This document shows positions 45,541-55,174 of a DNA stretch of 64,000 nt, one piece after another (positions within the stretch are counted from its first letter, which is position 1; each line of letters begins with the position of its first letter). The notes below the pieces were generated by a model. That model was not told the origin of the DNA. It ran no database searches and worked only from the letters and a program-made list of their open reading frames with translations. The translations under genes were made by a program, and so were the position numbers. The stretch spans positions 655,857 through 719,856 of the forward strand of contig NZ_MSCQ01000001.1 in assembly GCF_002954725.1 (NCBI RefSeq). Reading direction: 5' to 3'. The DNA comes from Photobacterium phosphoreum. GTDB lineage: Bacteria; Pseudomonadota; Gammaproteobacteria; Enterobacterales; Vibrionaceae.

Positions 45541-48210
45541 ATGAGCGATCTTGCAAAAGAGATCACGCCCATAAATATTGAAGATGAGCTGAAAAGCTCT
45601 TATCTCGACTATGCGATGTCAGTTATCGTTGGTCGTGCTCTTCCTGATGTGCGTGATGGCCTTAAGCCTGTGCACCGCCGCGTTTTATTCGCGATGAATG
45701 TGCTAGGCAATGACTGGAATAAAGCATATAAAAAATCTGCCCGTGTGGTAGGTGATGTTATCGGTAAGTATCACCCACATGGTGATAGTGCGGTATACGA
45801 TACTATTGTACGTATGGCGCAACCGTTCTCACTTCGCTACATGCTCGTAGATGGTCAAGGCAACTTCGGTTCAATCGATGGCGACTCTGCCGCTGCGATG
45901 CGTTATACCGAAGTCCGTATGTCTAAAATTGCCCATGAATTATTGGCTGATTTAGACAAAGAAACGGTTGATTACGTTCCTAACTATGATGGAACCGAGC
46001 AAATACCTGCAGTTTTACCAACGAAGATCCCTAACTTATTAGTGAATGGTTCTTCTGGTATCGCGGTAGGTATGGCAACGAATATACCACCCCATAATCT
46101 TGGCGAAGTGATTGACGGCTGTTTAGCGTATATCAATGATGAGAGCATCACTATTGATCAGCTAATGGAATATATTCCAGGCCCTGACTTCCCAACTGCT
46201 GCGATGATCAATGGCCGTAAAGGTATCATTGATGCTTATCATACTGGTCGCGGTAAAGTTTACATGCGTGCCAAAGCTGAAATCGAAACTGAAAAGAATG
46301 GTCGTGAAACTATTCTTGTTCATGAGATTCCATATCAAGTTAACAAAGCCCGTTTAATTGAAAAAATTGCTGAGCTTGTTAAAGATAAGAAAGTTGAAGG
46401 CATTAGTGCACTACGTGATGAGTCTGATAAAGACGGCATGCGTATTGTTATCGAATGTAAGCGCGATGCTGTGGGTGAAGTTGTTCTGAACAACCTTTAC
46501 TCTCAAACGCAATTGCAAACGACATTTGGTATCAACATGGTTGCGCTTGATAATGGCCAACCAAAGATCTTCAACTTAAAAGAAATGATCAAGTGCTTCG
46601 TTAATCACCGCCGTGAAGTGGTGACACGTCGTACGATTTACGAATTGCGTAAAGCACGTGATCGTGCTCATATTCTTGAAGGTTTAGCACTTGCACTTGC
46701 GAATATCGATGAAATTATTGAATTAGTTCGTCAAGCAAATACCCCTGCAGAAGCGAAAGCAGCATTAGTTGCTCGTGGTTGGCAGTTAGGTAATGTTGCC
46801 GCTATGCTTGAGCGTGCTGGTACTGATGCTGCGCGTCCAGATTGGCTAGAAGAGCAATTTGGTATTCGTGATAATCAATACCACTTAACTGAGCAACAAG
46901 CGCAAGCTATTCTTGATCTTCGTTTACATAAGTTAACAGGTCTTGAACACGGTAAGATTCTTGAAGAATATAAGCAACTTCTTGAAGAAATTGCTGAATT
47001 AATGTTCATTCTATCAAGCTCTGAGCGTTTGATGGAAGTGATCCGTGAAGAACTCGCGTTAGTGAAAGAACAGTTTAACGATGAACGTCGTACTGAAATC
47101 ACAGCAGCAAGCAATGATATTGATCTAGAAGATCTGATCCCTAGAGAAGATGTTGTTGTTACGCTTTCTCACGAAGGTTACGTTAAGTACCAAATTCTGA
47201 GCGATTACGAAGCACAGCGTCGTGGTGGTAAAGGTAAAGCAGCAACGCGCATGAAGCAAGAAGACTTCATTGAACGTTTGTTGGTTGCTAATACCCATGA
47301 CACGATTCTATGTTTCTCAAGCCGCGGTCGTATGTACTGGCTGAAAGTATACCAATTGCCATTGGCTAGCCGTACTGCTCGTGGTAAGCCAATTGTGAAT
47401 ATTTTACCACTAGAAGAAAATGAGCGTATTACCGCTATTCTTCCTGTACGTGAATACACAGAAGATAAGTTTGTCTTCATGGCAACAGCTGATGGTACCG
47501 TGAAGAAAACACCATTAACTGACTTTAGTCGTCCTCGTAGTGCCGGTATTATTGCCGTTAACTTACGTGAAGGCGATTCATTGATCGGTGTTGATGTTAC
47601 TGATGGTGACTGCGATATCATGCTGTTCTCAGCATTTGGTAAAGTAGTACGTTTCTACGAAAGCCCTGTTGTTATTGACGACGAAGGCAATACCAAAGGT
47701 GGCGTACGCGGCATGGGTCGTACTGCGGCAGGTGTTCGTGGTATTAAACTTGCTGAAGGCGATAAAGTTGTTTCGCTAATTGTTCCACACAATAAAGGCG
47801 ATATTCTTACAGTAACTGAAAATGGTTATGGTAAGCGTACTGGTCTTGATGAGTACCCGGCAAAGAGCCGTGCAACTCAAGGTGTAGTATCAATTAAAGT
47901 CTCTGAGCGTAACGGTAGCGTTGTTGGTGCTGTTCAAGCTGAAGACGGCGACGAATTTATGATGATCACCAATGGTGGCACATTAGTTCGAACTCGTGTT
48001 GCTGAAGTAAGCCGTGTAGGTCGTAATACTCAAGGTGTTACACTTATCCGTACTGCTGAAGACGAAAAAGTTGTTGGCCTACAACGTATTGATGAGCCAG
48101 CAGAAGTTGAATTAATTGAAGATGCTGAATTAGTTGATGGTGAGACTGTTGAAAATACAGAACTACCAGCAGCAGATGCAGAATCAGGTGATTCAACCGA
48201 GCAAGAGTAA
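45541..48210 (+). CDS. gyrA: DNA gyrase subunit A
   Basis: This 889-residue subunit cuts and rejoins DNA during ATP-driven supercoiling. The active-site Tyr lies in [13 protein letters not shown]. In the quinolone-resistance region ([13 protein letters not shown]) Ser83 and Asp87 are the wild-type residues. The C-terminal beta-pinwheel with the GyrA-box [12 protein letters not shown] is intact, followed by an acidic tail. Start ATG 45541 follows TGAGGGATATTGGCTCC. Confidence 0.98.
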   Translation: MSDLAKEITPINIEDELKSSYLDYAMSVIVGRALPDVRDGLKPVHRRVLFAMNVLGNDWNKAYKKSARVVGDVIGKYHPHGDSAVYDTIVRMAQPFSLRYMLVDGQGNFGSIDGDSAAAMRYTEVRMSKIAHELLADLDKETVDYVPNYDGTEQIPAVLPTKIPNLLVNGSSGIAVGMATNIPPHNLGEVIDGCLAYINDESITIDQLMEYIPGPDFPTAAMINGRKGIIDAYHTGRGKVYMRAKAEIETEKNGRETILVHEIPYQVNKARLIEKIAELVKDKKVEGISALRDESDKDGMRIVIECKRDAVGEVVLNNLYSQTQLQTTFGINMVALDNGQPKIFNLKEMIKCFVNHRREVVTRRTIYELRKARDRAHILEGLALALANIDEIIELVRQANTPAEAKAALVARGWQLGNVAAMLERAGTDAARPDWLEEQFGIRDNQYHLTEQQAQAILDLRLHKLTGLEHGKILEEYKQLLEEIAELMFILSSSERLMEVIREELALVKEQFNDERRTEITAASNDIDLEDLIPREDVVVTLSHEGYVKYQILSDYEAQRRGGKGKAATRMKQEDFIERLLVANTHDTILCFSSRGRMYWLKVYQLPLASRTARGKPIVNILPLEENERITAILPVREYTEDKFVFMATADGTVKKTPLTDFSRPRSAGIIAVNLREGDSLIGVDVTDGDCDIMLFSAFGKVVRFYESPVVIDDEGNTKGGVRGMGRTAAGVRGIKLAEGDKVVSLIVPHNKGDILTVTENGYGKRTGLDEYPAKSRATQGVVSIKVSERNGSVVGAVQAEDGDEFMMITNGGTLVRTRVAEVSRVGRNTQGVTLIRTAEDEKVVGLQRIDEPAEVELIEDAELVDGETVENTELPAADAESGDSTEQE

Positions 48211-48237
48211 GCCTTATAGTGCTTTATTCTGAATAAG

Positions 48238-48265
48238 ACGCAGCCACTAGGCTGCGTTTTTTTTA
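48238..48265 (+). terminator. Intrinsic terminator after gyrA
   Basis: ACGCAGCC / GGCTGCGT stem with loop ACTA, followed by eight T residues. Confidence 0.92.
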
Positions 48266-48477
48266 TCTTCGTATTTATAAACAAAGGAATGTTTAATTAA
48301 GCCTTTAAAGTTGCGCAAGAAAGGTGTAAAAATAAATAAGTGATCATTATCTCAATATTGAGATTTATTATTAATGTCTGTTTTGTAATGCTAAAAGTAG
48401 TACGATTGTGATGCTATTAGCTTTATGAAGCAGTGAATTTTTATTTTTGTAACTCGAGCAGGAGCAAGTACAGCATT

Positions 48478-49560
48478 ATGGATAAGGTTTATAACTTTTG
48501 TGCCGGTCCGGCAATGATCCCCACTGATGTTATGGCGCAAGCCCAGCAAGAATTAATTAACTGGCAGGGCTTAGGTATTTCCGTTATGGAAGTCAGTCAT
48601 CGTAGTAAAGAATTTCTTGCGGTTGCCGCTCAGTCAGAACAAGATTTACGTGACTTACTGAATATTCCTGCTAATTACCACGTATTATTTTGTCATGGTG
48701 GTGCGCGTGGTCAATTTGCTGCTGTGCCATTAAATTTATTGGGTGAGGCAGCAACTGCTGATTATATGGATGGTGGTTTTTGGGCGCACAGTGCGATCGA
48801 AGAAGCCTCTAAGTATTGTCAGCCAAACAGAGTTGATATCACTTGCATTAAAGAGGGTAAAAAAGCGATTCTACCCGCAGTAGAATGGCCGCTTTCAGAT
48901 GATGCTGCATTTGTGCATTTTTGTCCGAATGAAACCATTGATGGTATTGAAATTCGAGATCTACCTGTAACGGATAAACCGATTGTCGCTGATATGTCAT
49001 CGACTATTTTATCACGCCAAATTGATGTGTCTAAATACGGTGTGATCTATGCTGGTGCGCAAAAAAATATTGGTCCAGCAGGTTTAACTATTGTTATTGT
49101 TCGTGATGATTTATTAGGTAAAGCAAAATCAATTTTACCAAGTATTTTAGACTATACAGTTTTAGTTGATAAAGAATCGATGTTTAATACTCCACCAACA
49201 TTTGCATGGTATTTAGCGGGTGAAGTGTTCAAATGGCTTAAAAGCGTTGGTGGGGTTGCTGTAATGGAACAGCGTAACCTTGCGAAAGCTAAATTATTGT
49301 ATGATTTTATCGATCATTCTGATTTCTATATTAATAATATCCATGCAGATAATCGTTCACTAATGAACGTGCCATTTCAATTGAAAAACCCTGAGCTTGA
49401 TGAAGCGTTTTTAGCACAAGCAGACATCGGAGGATTAAAAGCATTGAAAGGCCATCGAGTTGCTGGCGGTATGCGTGCCTCTATTTATAATGCGATGCCA
49501 TTAGAAGGTGTTCAGGCTTTGGTTGACTTTATGCAAATGTTTGAAAAAAATAATGCATAG
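48478..49560 (+). CDS. serC: Phosphoserine aminotransferase
   Basis: This PLP enzyme of about 360 residues makes phosphoserine (and acts in pyridoxal phosphate synthesis). N-terminal [29 protein letters not shown] and the PLP lysine in [14 protein letters not shown] are conserved; [20 protein letters not shown] is the usual C-terminal motif. A frame extension to 48433 exists, but ATG 48478 is the family start. The best ribosome site, AGGAG at 48460-48464, is 13 bases away, longer than usual. In E. coli serC and aroA are adjacent; here other genes separate them. Confidence 0.97.
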   Translation: MDKVYNFCAGPAMIPTDVMAQAQQELINWQGLGISVMEVSHRSKEFLAVAAQSEQDLRDLLNIPANYHVLFCHGGARGQFAAVPLNLLGEAATADYMDGGFWAHSAIEEASKYCQPNRVDITCIKEGKKAILPAVEWPLSDDAAFVHFCPNETIDGIEIRDLPVTDKPIVADMSSTILSRQIDVSKYGVIYAGAQKNIGPAGLTIVIVRDDLLGKAKSILPSILDYTVLVDKESMFNTPPTFAWYLAGEVFKWLKSVGGVAVMEQRNLAKAKLLYDFIDHSDFYINNIHADNRSLMNVPFQLKNPELDEAFLAQADIGGLKALKGHRVAGGMRASIYNAMPLEGVQALVDFMQMFEKNNA

Positions 49561-49585
49561 CTAACAAGAATATTGAATTTATAAA

Positions 49586-49616
49586 AAATACACACTTTTT
49601 ACGTGTGTATTTTTTT
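49586..49616 (+). terminator. Intrinsic terminator after serC
   Basis: AAATACACAC / GTGTGTATTT stem with seven T residues following. Confidence 0.9.
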
Positions 49617-49719
49617 ATAGATAATACGCAGTGGTAATACTTGGTTACAATATTTTATCTTGAGCATTTTTGATTGCTCTATATAATCCAGAGCTCATTT
49701 CTATTGCTACTGTGAATGT

Positions 49720-51753
49720 ATGTATAAAAAATCAATATTAAAGGCATATTACAATAATTATATTCGTGATATTTCGATTGTTTTTTTATTATTACTGCCT
49801 CTTATTATTTGTAATGCAATTACATTATTTGTTGGTCATGGTTTAAACCTGATTAAGTTTAATGAATTAGCCAATAGTCTCTTTTATTTGTCTAATTTAT
49901 TAATTGGTATTTACCCGATAGCACTATGTTTGATCACCAGTTATTATATCGCGACAAAACATGGCGTGAATGCCATGGTCGTTGTGCCATATTCATTAGT
50001 ATTATTTATTGCGGTATCTGTTCCTAATGAATTAGTGTCAGTACATAGTGGGTTACCTAATAATCCACTTATTGCATTACTCGCTGCACTTATTTCAGCA
50101 CTGTGTTGTACTTCCTTTCGTCTTTTTCCGCTTGATCCCTCACGGATTGATTTTGTGAAAACGCTTTATAAACATGTATTACACTTTGTTTGCTTCCTTC
50201 TGTTAACGGTTATCTTGGTGAGATTAACGACACTTGTTATTGATATAAGTAAAGAGACACAGCATTATCTTTCTCTTAATCCTCTTACTTTTTATGGTGG
50301 GTTAGCATACCAATTTATTTTAGGATTATTAGGGGCTATTGGTATTAACGGCCATAACTTCCTTTTTAGAGCTAAGCAGCAATTATTTGAGGATACACAA
50401 CAAAACATTACTGCATGGCAAGCGGGAGAAGCCCCTTTAAATGTGCTTGGACAGGGGTTTTATGATGCTTTTCTCTCAATGGGAGGGTCGGGTAATACGA
50501 TTAGCTTGTTGTTGTGTATTTTATTATTTTCAAAAGAGAGACGTCATATAACATTGGCATTCTCGGCATTACCGTTAGTTATTTTTAATATTAACGAGCT
50601 TTTATTATTTGGTTTGCCGGTTATTTTTAATCCAACATTAATTATTCCTTTTGTCTTAGTGCCTTTAGTGAGTTTTGTTGTTGTATATAGTGCGATCACA
50701 TTAGGTTTTGTGAATCCAGTGAGTACTATTGTTGATTGGATGACGCCTCCTTTTATTAGCGGCTATATTGCAACTCAGCACAGTTTATCTGGTGTGATAT
50801 TACAAATTGTGGTGGTTATAATAGGTATTGTTATTTATCGTCCTTTTTATCTCCATTATGCAGGCAGAAGTCCAAGTAATAATATAGCGATAAGCCATCA
50901 GTACGAACTCAGTCGTAGTACGTTAAAATCATTTTTAGGCGATGTGAATCAAGCCATGAGCAGCTATATCAGCAAACATGATATTAGTCGTCGTGTGAGT
51001 CGAATGCTGAGTTGTGGTGAATTTGTGATGCATTATCAACCGCAAATCAATTTGAATAATGATCAGCATTTATCTTTTGAAGCACTTCTTCGCTATAAAG
51101 ATCCTGGTGGAAAATTATTACCACCGCTATTTATCCACGATTTTCAGCAATTGGGTGCAATGAAGCAATTGGATAAAATGGTGATCGATTTAGTGTTGAC
51201 CGATATGCAAAAAATGCCATTAGAGAGTGGTTGTAAGGTGGCGATTAATATATCCGCAGAAACCATTTCTGATAAACATATTGTGGCTTATATTGTCGAG
51301 CGATTACGTTTTTTTAATATTTTACCTGAAGCTTTGGAAATAGAAATTACAGAGGAAGTGATTATTGTTGATGATAAGGGGGTCTCTGAAAATATCGCGG
51401 TATTGCAAGCGTTAGGGATTACTGTTGCTATTGATGATTTTGGGTCTGGTTATGCCTCTTTTCCACATTTATTAAAATTTAATTTTGATAAGGTGAAGTT
51501 AGACCGTTCGTTATTATTTAATATTGAAAATGAGCGTGAAAAAAACCTATATCAATTATTAGCTAAAATCAGTGAAGTAACCGGCTGTGTCTTGGTTGCG
51601 GAAGGGGTTGAAACAGAGATAGAAAAACAGTTTGTGCAACAATGTGGTATTGATATCGTTCAAGGTTTCTATTTTTCCAAGCCAATGACGCTTAATAATG
51701 CTTTGTCATGGATGAAAACGGTTACTATTGGCAATAAAACGATCGTGGAATGA
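49720..51753 (+). CDS. PTS EIIC-like membrane domain fused to an EAL phosphodiesterase
   Basis: This 677-residue protein joins an N-terminal membrane domain (about 1-380) like the lactose/cellobiose-type EIIC permeases to a C-terminal EAL domain (about 425-670). EIIC hallmarks include GINGHN (His212), MGGSGNTISLLL, FNINELLLFGLPVIFNP (Glu293) and WMTPPFISGYIAT. The EAL domain keeps all usual catalytic residues: Glu454 in FEALLRY, Asn510, Glu545, Asp572-Asp573 in IDDFGSG, Lys593, Glu628 in AEGVET and Gln648. No EIIA or EIIB gene is nearby. A reasonable reading is a sugar-sensing phosphodiesterase that lowers cyclic-di-GMP. The ribosome site is weak. Its base content is AT-rich. Confidence 0.9.
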   Translation: MYKKSILKAYYNNYIRDISIVFLLLLPLIICNAITLFVGHGLNLIKFNELANSLFYLSNLLIGIYPIALCLITSYYIATKHGVNAMVVVPYSLVLFIAVSVPNELVSVHSGLPNNPLIALLAALISALCCTSFRLFPLDPSRIDFVKTLYKHVLHFVCFLLLTVILVRLTTLVIDISKETQHYLSLNPLTFYGGLAYQFILGLLGAIGINGHNFLFRAKQQLFEDTQQNITAWQAGEAPLNVLGQGFYDAFLSMGGSGNTISLLLCILLFSKERRHITLAFSALPLVIFNINELLLFGLPVIFNPTLIIPFVLVPLVSFVVVYSAITLGFVNPVSTIVDWMTPPFISGYIATQHSLSGVILQIVVVIIGIVIYRPFYLHYAGRSPSNNIAISHQYELSRSTLKSFLGDVNQAMSSYISKHDISRRVSRMLSCGEFVMHYQPQINLNNDQHLSFEALLRYKDPGGKLLPPLFIHDFQQLGAMKQLDKMVIDLVLTDMQKMPLESGCKVAINISAETISDKHIVAYIVERLRFFNILPEALEIEITEEVIIVDDKGVSENIAVLQALGITVAIDDFGSGYASFPHLLKFNFDKVKLDRSLLFNIENEREKNLYQLLAKISEVTGCVLVAEGVETEIEKQFVQQCGIDIVQGFYFSKPMTLNNALSWMKTVTIGNKTIVE

Positions 51754-51857
51754 TGTTATTTATCAATCTAATCTTTCATTTGTTCATAGTTAATTGTGCG
51801 GTATGAGTAAAAATAAAGTGTAGGATCAAAAACAGTTTTTCACTGTATAAGAATATT

Positions 51858-52583
51858 ATGGATCCCCTTGTTTTTTTTATTTGCCTATTAGTTTTTATTT
51901 GTGGGTGTTTTATCCAAAGTACTATTGGCTTTGGGATGGGTGTATTAGCAGCTCCATTTATTCTGTTGCTTGAACCACGTTTAATGCCGAGTGCCATTGT
52001 TTTTATCGGTATGTTTATGTCTGCCATTGTGTGGTATCAATATCGACATGCTTTATCTCTACGCTTTTTAATCTTTGCTTTTTTAGGGCGCTTACCGGGT
52101 ACATTAGTTGCTGCTTATGTCTTAATGGTCATTTCTACGGATCAATTAGAGATTATGCTCGGAGTAACAGTATTAGCTGCAGTGATATTAAGTTTAGCAA
52201 AATTACGGTTAGCACCAACCCCGATAAATTTATTCATTGGTGGTTTTATTTCAGGGGTAACAGGTACAGCGACAGGCATTGGGGGACCCCCTATAGCTTT
52301 GCTTATGCAAGCTGAAGAACCCGATCATATTCGTGCTAATCTAGCTGCATTTTTTTGTTTAACTAATATTATATCATTGGTGGCATTGCATTATTCAGGA
52401 CGGTTCACAATGGCTGATTTTAGTTCGATTGTGTGGTTATTACCCGCACCGATTATTGCTAGTGTTATTGCATATCGTATTCGCCATAAAATTAAAAAAC
52501 AAGTGATGCAATATGGCGTATTAGTCTTATGTTCGTTATCTGCAGTAGTTTCATTATCGCAAGGTTTACATATTTTTAGTTAG
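51858..52583 (+). CDS. TauE/SafE (TSUP) family membrane transporter
   Basis: This 241-residue protein has about seven to eight hydrophobic helices in two halves, as in TSUP proteins that export sulphite, sulphoacetate or other organosulphur anions. The two family motifs are visible: STIGFGMGVLAAPF near the N-terminus and GVTGTATGIGGPPIALLMQ in the second half. It lies about 100 bases after the EIIC-EAL gene without an obvious terminator between, so co-transcription is possible. Substrate unknown. Confidence 0.88.
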   Translation: MDPLVFFICLLVFICGCFIQSTIGFGMGVLAAPFILLLEPRLMPSAIVFIGMFMSAIVWYQYRHALSLRFLIFAFLGRLPGTLVAAYVLMVISTDQLEIMLGVTVLAAVILSLAKLRLAPTPINLFIGGFISGVTGTATGIGGPPIALLMQAEEPDHIRANLAAFFCLTNIISLVALHYSGRFTMADFSSIVWLLPAPIIASVIAYRIRHKIKKQVMQYGVLVLCSLSAVVSLSQGLHIFS

Positions 52584-52586
52584 AGT

Positions 52587-52620
52587 AATAACCGCTTAAA
52601 TTGATAGGTAAGCTGTTATT
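52587..52620. terminator. Bidirectional terminator between the TSUP and lipocalin genes
   Basis: AATAACCGCTTA / TAAGCTGTTATT arms (11 of 12 pairing) enclose a ten-base loop between two convergent genes. Confidence 0.65.
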
Positions 52621-52643
52621 GTTAGTGCGAGAATATAGTGCCG

Positions 52644-53168
52644 TTATTGTTGAGGATAAATTAATTTATTTGTATCAAAGCCTGCTTGTTTAGCAAGAGC
52701 AAGATAACGATGAAGTAATTCAGGCGATATGTCTTTTTCGCGAGCTAAAATCCATAAATAATCATAATTATAGCTACTGACTAATGCAGCGGAATAATCA
52801 TCTTCAAGTGCAAAGATAATATAGCTACCATAAAAGGGCCCAAAGAAAGACACTTTGAGATGACCAATATTGGGTTGGTTAACCAATTTAGCCTTGCCTT
52901 GGGCTTGTTGCCACTGTTGATTTTCACTATTAAAGCCACGATTAATGACTTTAATACTACTGTCTGGATTTAAGCTATAAGTAGCTGTTACTTGATCTAA
53001 TCCACGCTCAAAACTATGATCCAATCGTGCTATTTCATACCACTGACCGAGATAACGATTCACATCAAAATGTGTAACTGGTTCGACGTTAGTTGGTTTT
53101 CCCGTTGTACAACCACTGAGTATGGTTAATAAACAAAGATTGAAAATCCATTTAATATAAATCAGCAT
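52644..53168 (-). CDS. blc: Outer-membrane lipocalin Blc
   Basis: This 174-residue lipoprotein has a lipobox LSGC at residues 17-20 and a lipocalin barrel. Signature segments are FDVNRYLGQWYEIARLDHSFERGL near the N-terminus, LKVSFFGPFYGSYIIFALE and YDYLWILAREKDISPELL. Bacterial lipocalins bind lysophospholipids or fatty acids and are induced under envelope stress. It follows the histidine kinase gene by 15 bases, so it is probably the third gene of a regulator-kinase-lipocalin operon, which suggests a sensor for envelope state (inference). Confidence 0.93.
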   Translation of the reverse strand: MLIYIKWIFNLCLLTILSGCTTGKPTNVEPVTHFDVNRYLGQWYEIARLDHSFERGLDQVTATYSLNPDSSIKVINRGFNSENQQWQQAQGKAKLVNQPNIGHLKVSFFGPFYGSYIIFALEDDYSAALVSSYNYDYLWILAREKDISPELLHRYLALAKQAGFDTNKLIYPQQ

Positions 53169-53183
53169 CCATTCTTCCTTAAT

Positions 53184-54434
53184 TTATGGTTGCGGTGGTG
53201 AAAAAATGACTTCAGCGGTAAAAGTAACCTCATTGTCTGTAATTGTGAATGGCCACTGCATACGTTCACAAATACGCTGCACTATTACTAATCCGCAGCC
53301 ATAACCTTGGTTATAGATTTCATTGCCATCATGGCGATTGATAACTATAAGGTGATCATGCGCCAATTTTATTTCTATATCACCAATACTGTAGCTAAAT
53401 GCATTTTTTATCAGATTATTAATGATTATAGTGATAAAACTGAGTGGAGCACTAATAGTGGCTGAGTGATTAATCTCAAGATAGTAGCTTGCATCTTGTT
53501 TAGCAAATAAAGGTTCCATGATCACTAATTGCTTATGAAGCTGATCAGCTAAATGACATTGATTAAAATGATGTTCTTCAATCGATTCTTTGCCTAATAA
53601 GAGGAAAGTCTCCGTTAAGATCCGCATATCATCACTGGCTTGGTGTAATCGATTAATGGCTTTTTTTGCAACGTTGGGTTGGTTGGGTACTTTATTGAGT
53701 AAATCAGCCGAGCCTTGAATGATCATAATCGGCGTACGCAATTCGTGGGATGCAAAACGACTGAATTCCTTTTCCCGCTGAAAAAATCCCGCAATATTAT
53801 TCTTACTATCCAATAATGCTTGTTCAATCTTTCGGGTTTCACGGTATTGGGTTTCGACTTCAAAAGATGGTTGATCAGGTGGCATTTGGCGAATTTTCTG
53901 ATCTATTTTGGCTAATGGTTGCGATAGCGAACGAACAAAATAGAAGCTATATCCACCCATGATTAACGAGAGCAATAGCCCAAAAATGAAAGTAAAATAA
54001 TGGAGGCTATCTTCATAGTCATCAAGATAATCATCGGCATCATCCTGATAGATCACATACATTAATCCTCGTCCTGATGGGTGATCAAAGACTAAAAAGT
54101 GTTTATCTTCAGTACCTCGTAAATGCTCAAAAAAACCTGGCTGATTATATTTTTCTAGCCATTTTGGCAATGATTTCTCACTCCAGTAACTTTTGAATTC
54201 ACTGTTATTAGGCAGGGGAGCATTATCCCCCATTTCTTTATAGTCGATAACATATTGACTTGATTCTTTATCCAGCCAATGATGAAGACTAATGACTTCT
54301 AATTGATTCTCAGCAACATAAATAACCGCCCAAAATAAGATGAACATACCAAAGGTCATTAGCCCAAAGCTTAAACCGACCTTGCGATAAATGCTGGGAA
54401 AACTATGTGGTTTTGATGCGGTAACCTTGTCCAT
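53184..54434 (-). CDS. Sensor histidine kinase
   Basis: The kinase (416 residues) has two membrane helices (about 19-40 and 147-168) bracketing a periplasmic sensor of about 105 residues, a HAMP-like linker and a catalytic part. The phosphoacceptor is His230 in SRFASHELRTPIMIIQGS. The ATP-binding domain has the N-box INNLIKNAFSYS and a G2-like GYGCGLVIVQRI; the G1 box is abbreviated (INRHDG), as in some QseC-like kinases. The first 32 bases of the gene overlap the end of the regulator gene. The signal is unknown. Confidence 0.92.
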   Translation of the reverse strand: MDKVTASKPHSFPSIYRKVGLSFGLMTFGMFILFWAVIYVAENQLEVISLHHWLDKESSQYVIDYKEMGDNAPLPNNSEFKSYWSEKSLPKWLEKYNQPGFFEHLRGTEDKHFLVFDHPSGRGLMYVIYQDDADDYLDDYEDSLHYFTFIFGLLLSLIMGGYSFYFVRSLSQPLAKIDQKIRQMPPDQPSFEVETQYRETRKIEQALLDSKNNIAGFFQREKEFSRFASHELRTPIMIIQGSADLLNKVPNQPNVAKKAINRLHQASDDMRILTETFLLLGKESIEEHHFNQCHLADQLHKQLVIMEPLFAKQDASYYLEINHSATISAPLSFITIIINNLIKNAFSYSIGDIEIKLAHDHLIVINRHDGNEIYNQGYGCGLVIVQRICERMQWPFTITDNEVTFTAEVIFSPPQP

Positions 54435-55074
54435 GAATTGTCTCTAATCGTGAAGTAGTAAAACCTTTATCAATCGCATTACGTAATCCATAAATATGGC
54501 TGCGTAAAGCATCGCTAGAAGGGGAGTCTTCCCCCCAAATGGTATCAATGACTTGCTGGCGGCTAACAATATTCGGTGCATGATGTAATAACACTTTCAG
54601 TATTTTAAATTGAATGCGGCTTAGTTTAATGGTTTTACCATCACGGCTAACTTCATCACTGCGGTTATTCATTATAATATCAGCATATTTTAATATGCCA
54701 ATATCTTGCCTTGGGCCTCTATTTGCTAAGGCGTACAGCCGTAAACATAGCTCTTCCATCGCAAAAGGCTTTAATAAGTAATCATCGCCGCCGGCTTTAA
54801 ATGCTGCCACTTTATCTTCAAGAGTATCTTTGGCAGTTAAGAATAGAATTGGTGTGCCACAATAGAGTTCATTACGTATTTTTTGAACCGCGGCAATACC
54901 ATCTATTTTAGGCATCATGATATCCATAATAATGACGTCATAATGGTTATTTTCAATAAAGGTAAGTGCTGCTTGACCATGATAAGCACAATCAGCAGTC
55001 ATACCTTCAAGTTCTAGATAATCTGCAATAGTTTCTACAATCTGATAGTTATCATCAACAATAAGAATTTTCAT
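54403..55074 (-). CDS. OmpR-type response regulator
   Basis: This regulator (223 residues from ATG 55074; an in-frame GTG at 55095 is the alternative) has a receiver domain with the phosphoacceptor Asp in DVIIMDIMMPKIDG, the acidic pair VDD near the start, the conserved Thr in FLTAKD and Lys in LLKPFA. The C-terminal winged helix (about 130-223) is of the OmpR type, with SSDALRSHIYGLRNAIDKGF. It is the first gene of an operon with the kinase and lipocalin, and divergent from the DUF5666-like lipoprotein about 100 bases away, a likely target. Confidence 0.92.
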   Translation of the reverse strand: MKILIVDDNYQIVETIADYLELEGMTADCAYHGQAALTFIENNHYDVIIMDIMMPKIDGIAAVQKIRNELYCGTPILFLTAKDTLEDKVAAFKAGGDDYLLKPFAMEELCLRLYALANRGPRQDIGILKYADIIMNNRSDEVSRDGKTIKLSRIQFKILKVLLHHAPNIVSRQQVIDTIWGEDSPSSDALRSHIYGLRNAIDKGFTTSRLETIHGQGYRIKTT

Positions 55075-55174
55075 CTTTTCAATTAAGCTCTTCACGAATA
55101 CTTCACGTTTGATGATCTAGTATACCCACCAATAAAACAATATTCATAATTTGTTAATCAAAAGGTTTGTATTC

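Noticed and set aside
45781-45810. Quinolone-resistance mutation in gyrA
   Set aside because: Ser83 and Asp87 are both the wild-type residues.
47205-47621. 138-residue ORF on the minus strand of gyrA
   Set aside because: It is fully antisense to the conserved gyrA pinwheel domain and has no start signals.
53184-54434. Degenerate histidine kinase (short G1 box)
   Set aside because: The H-box, N-box and G2-like box are present, and related active kinases have a similarly reduced G1 box, so there is no good reason to call it inactive.
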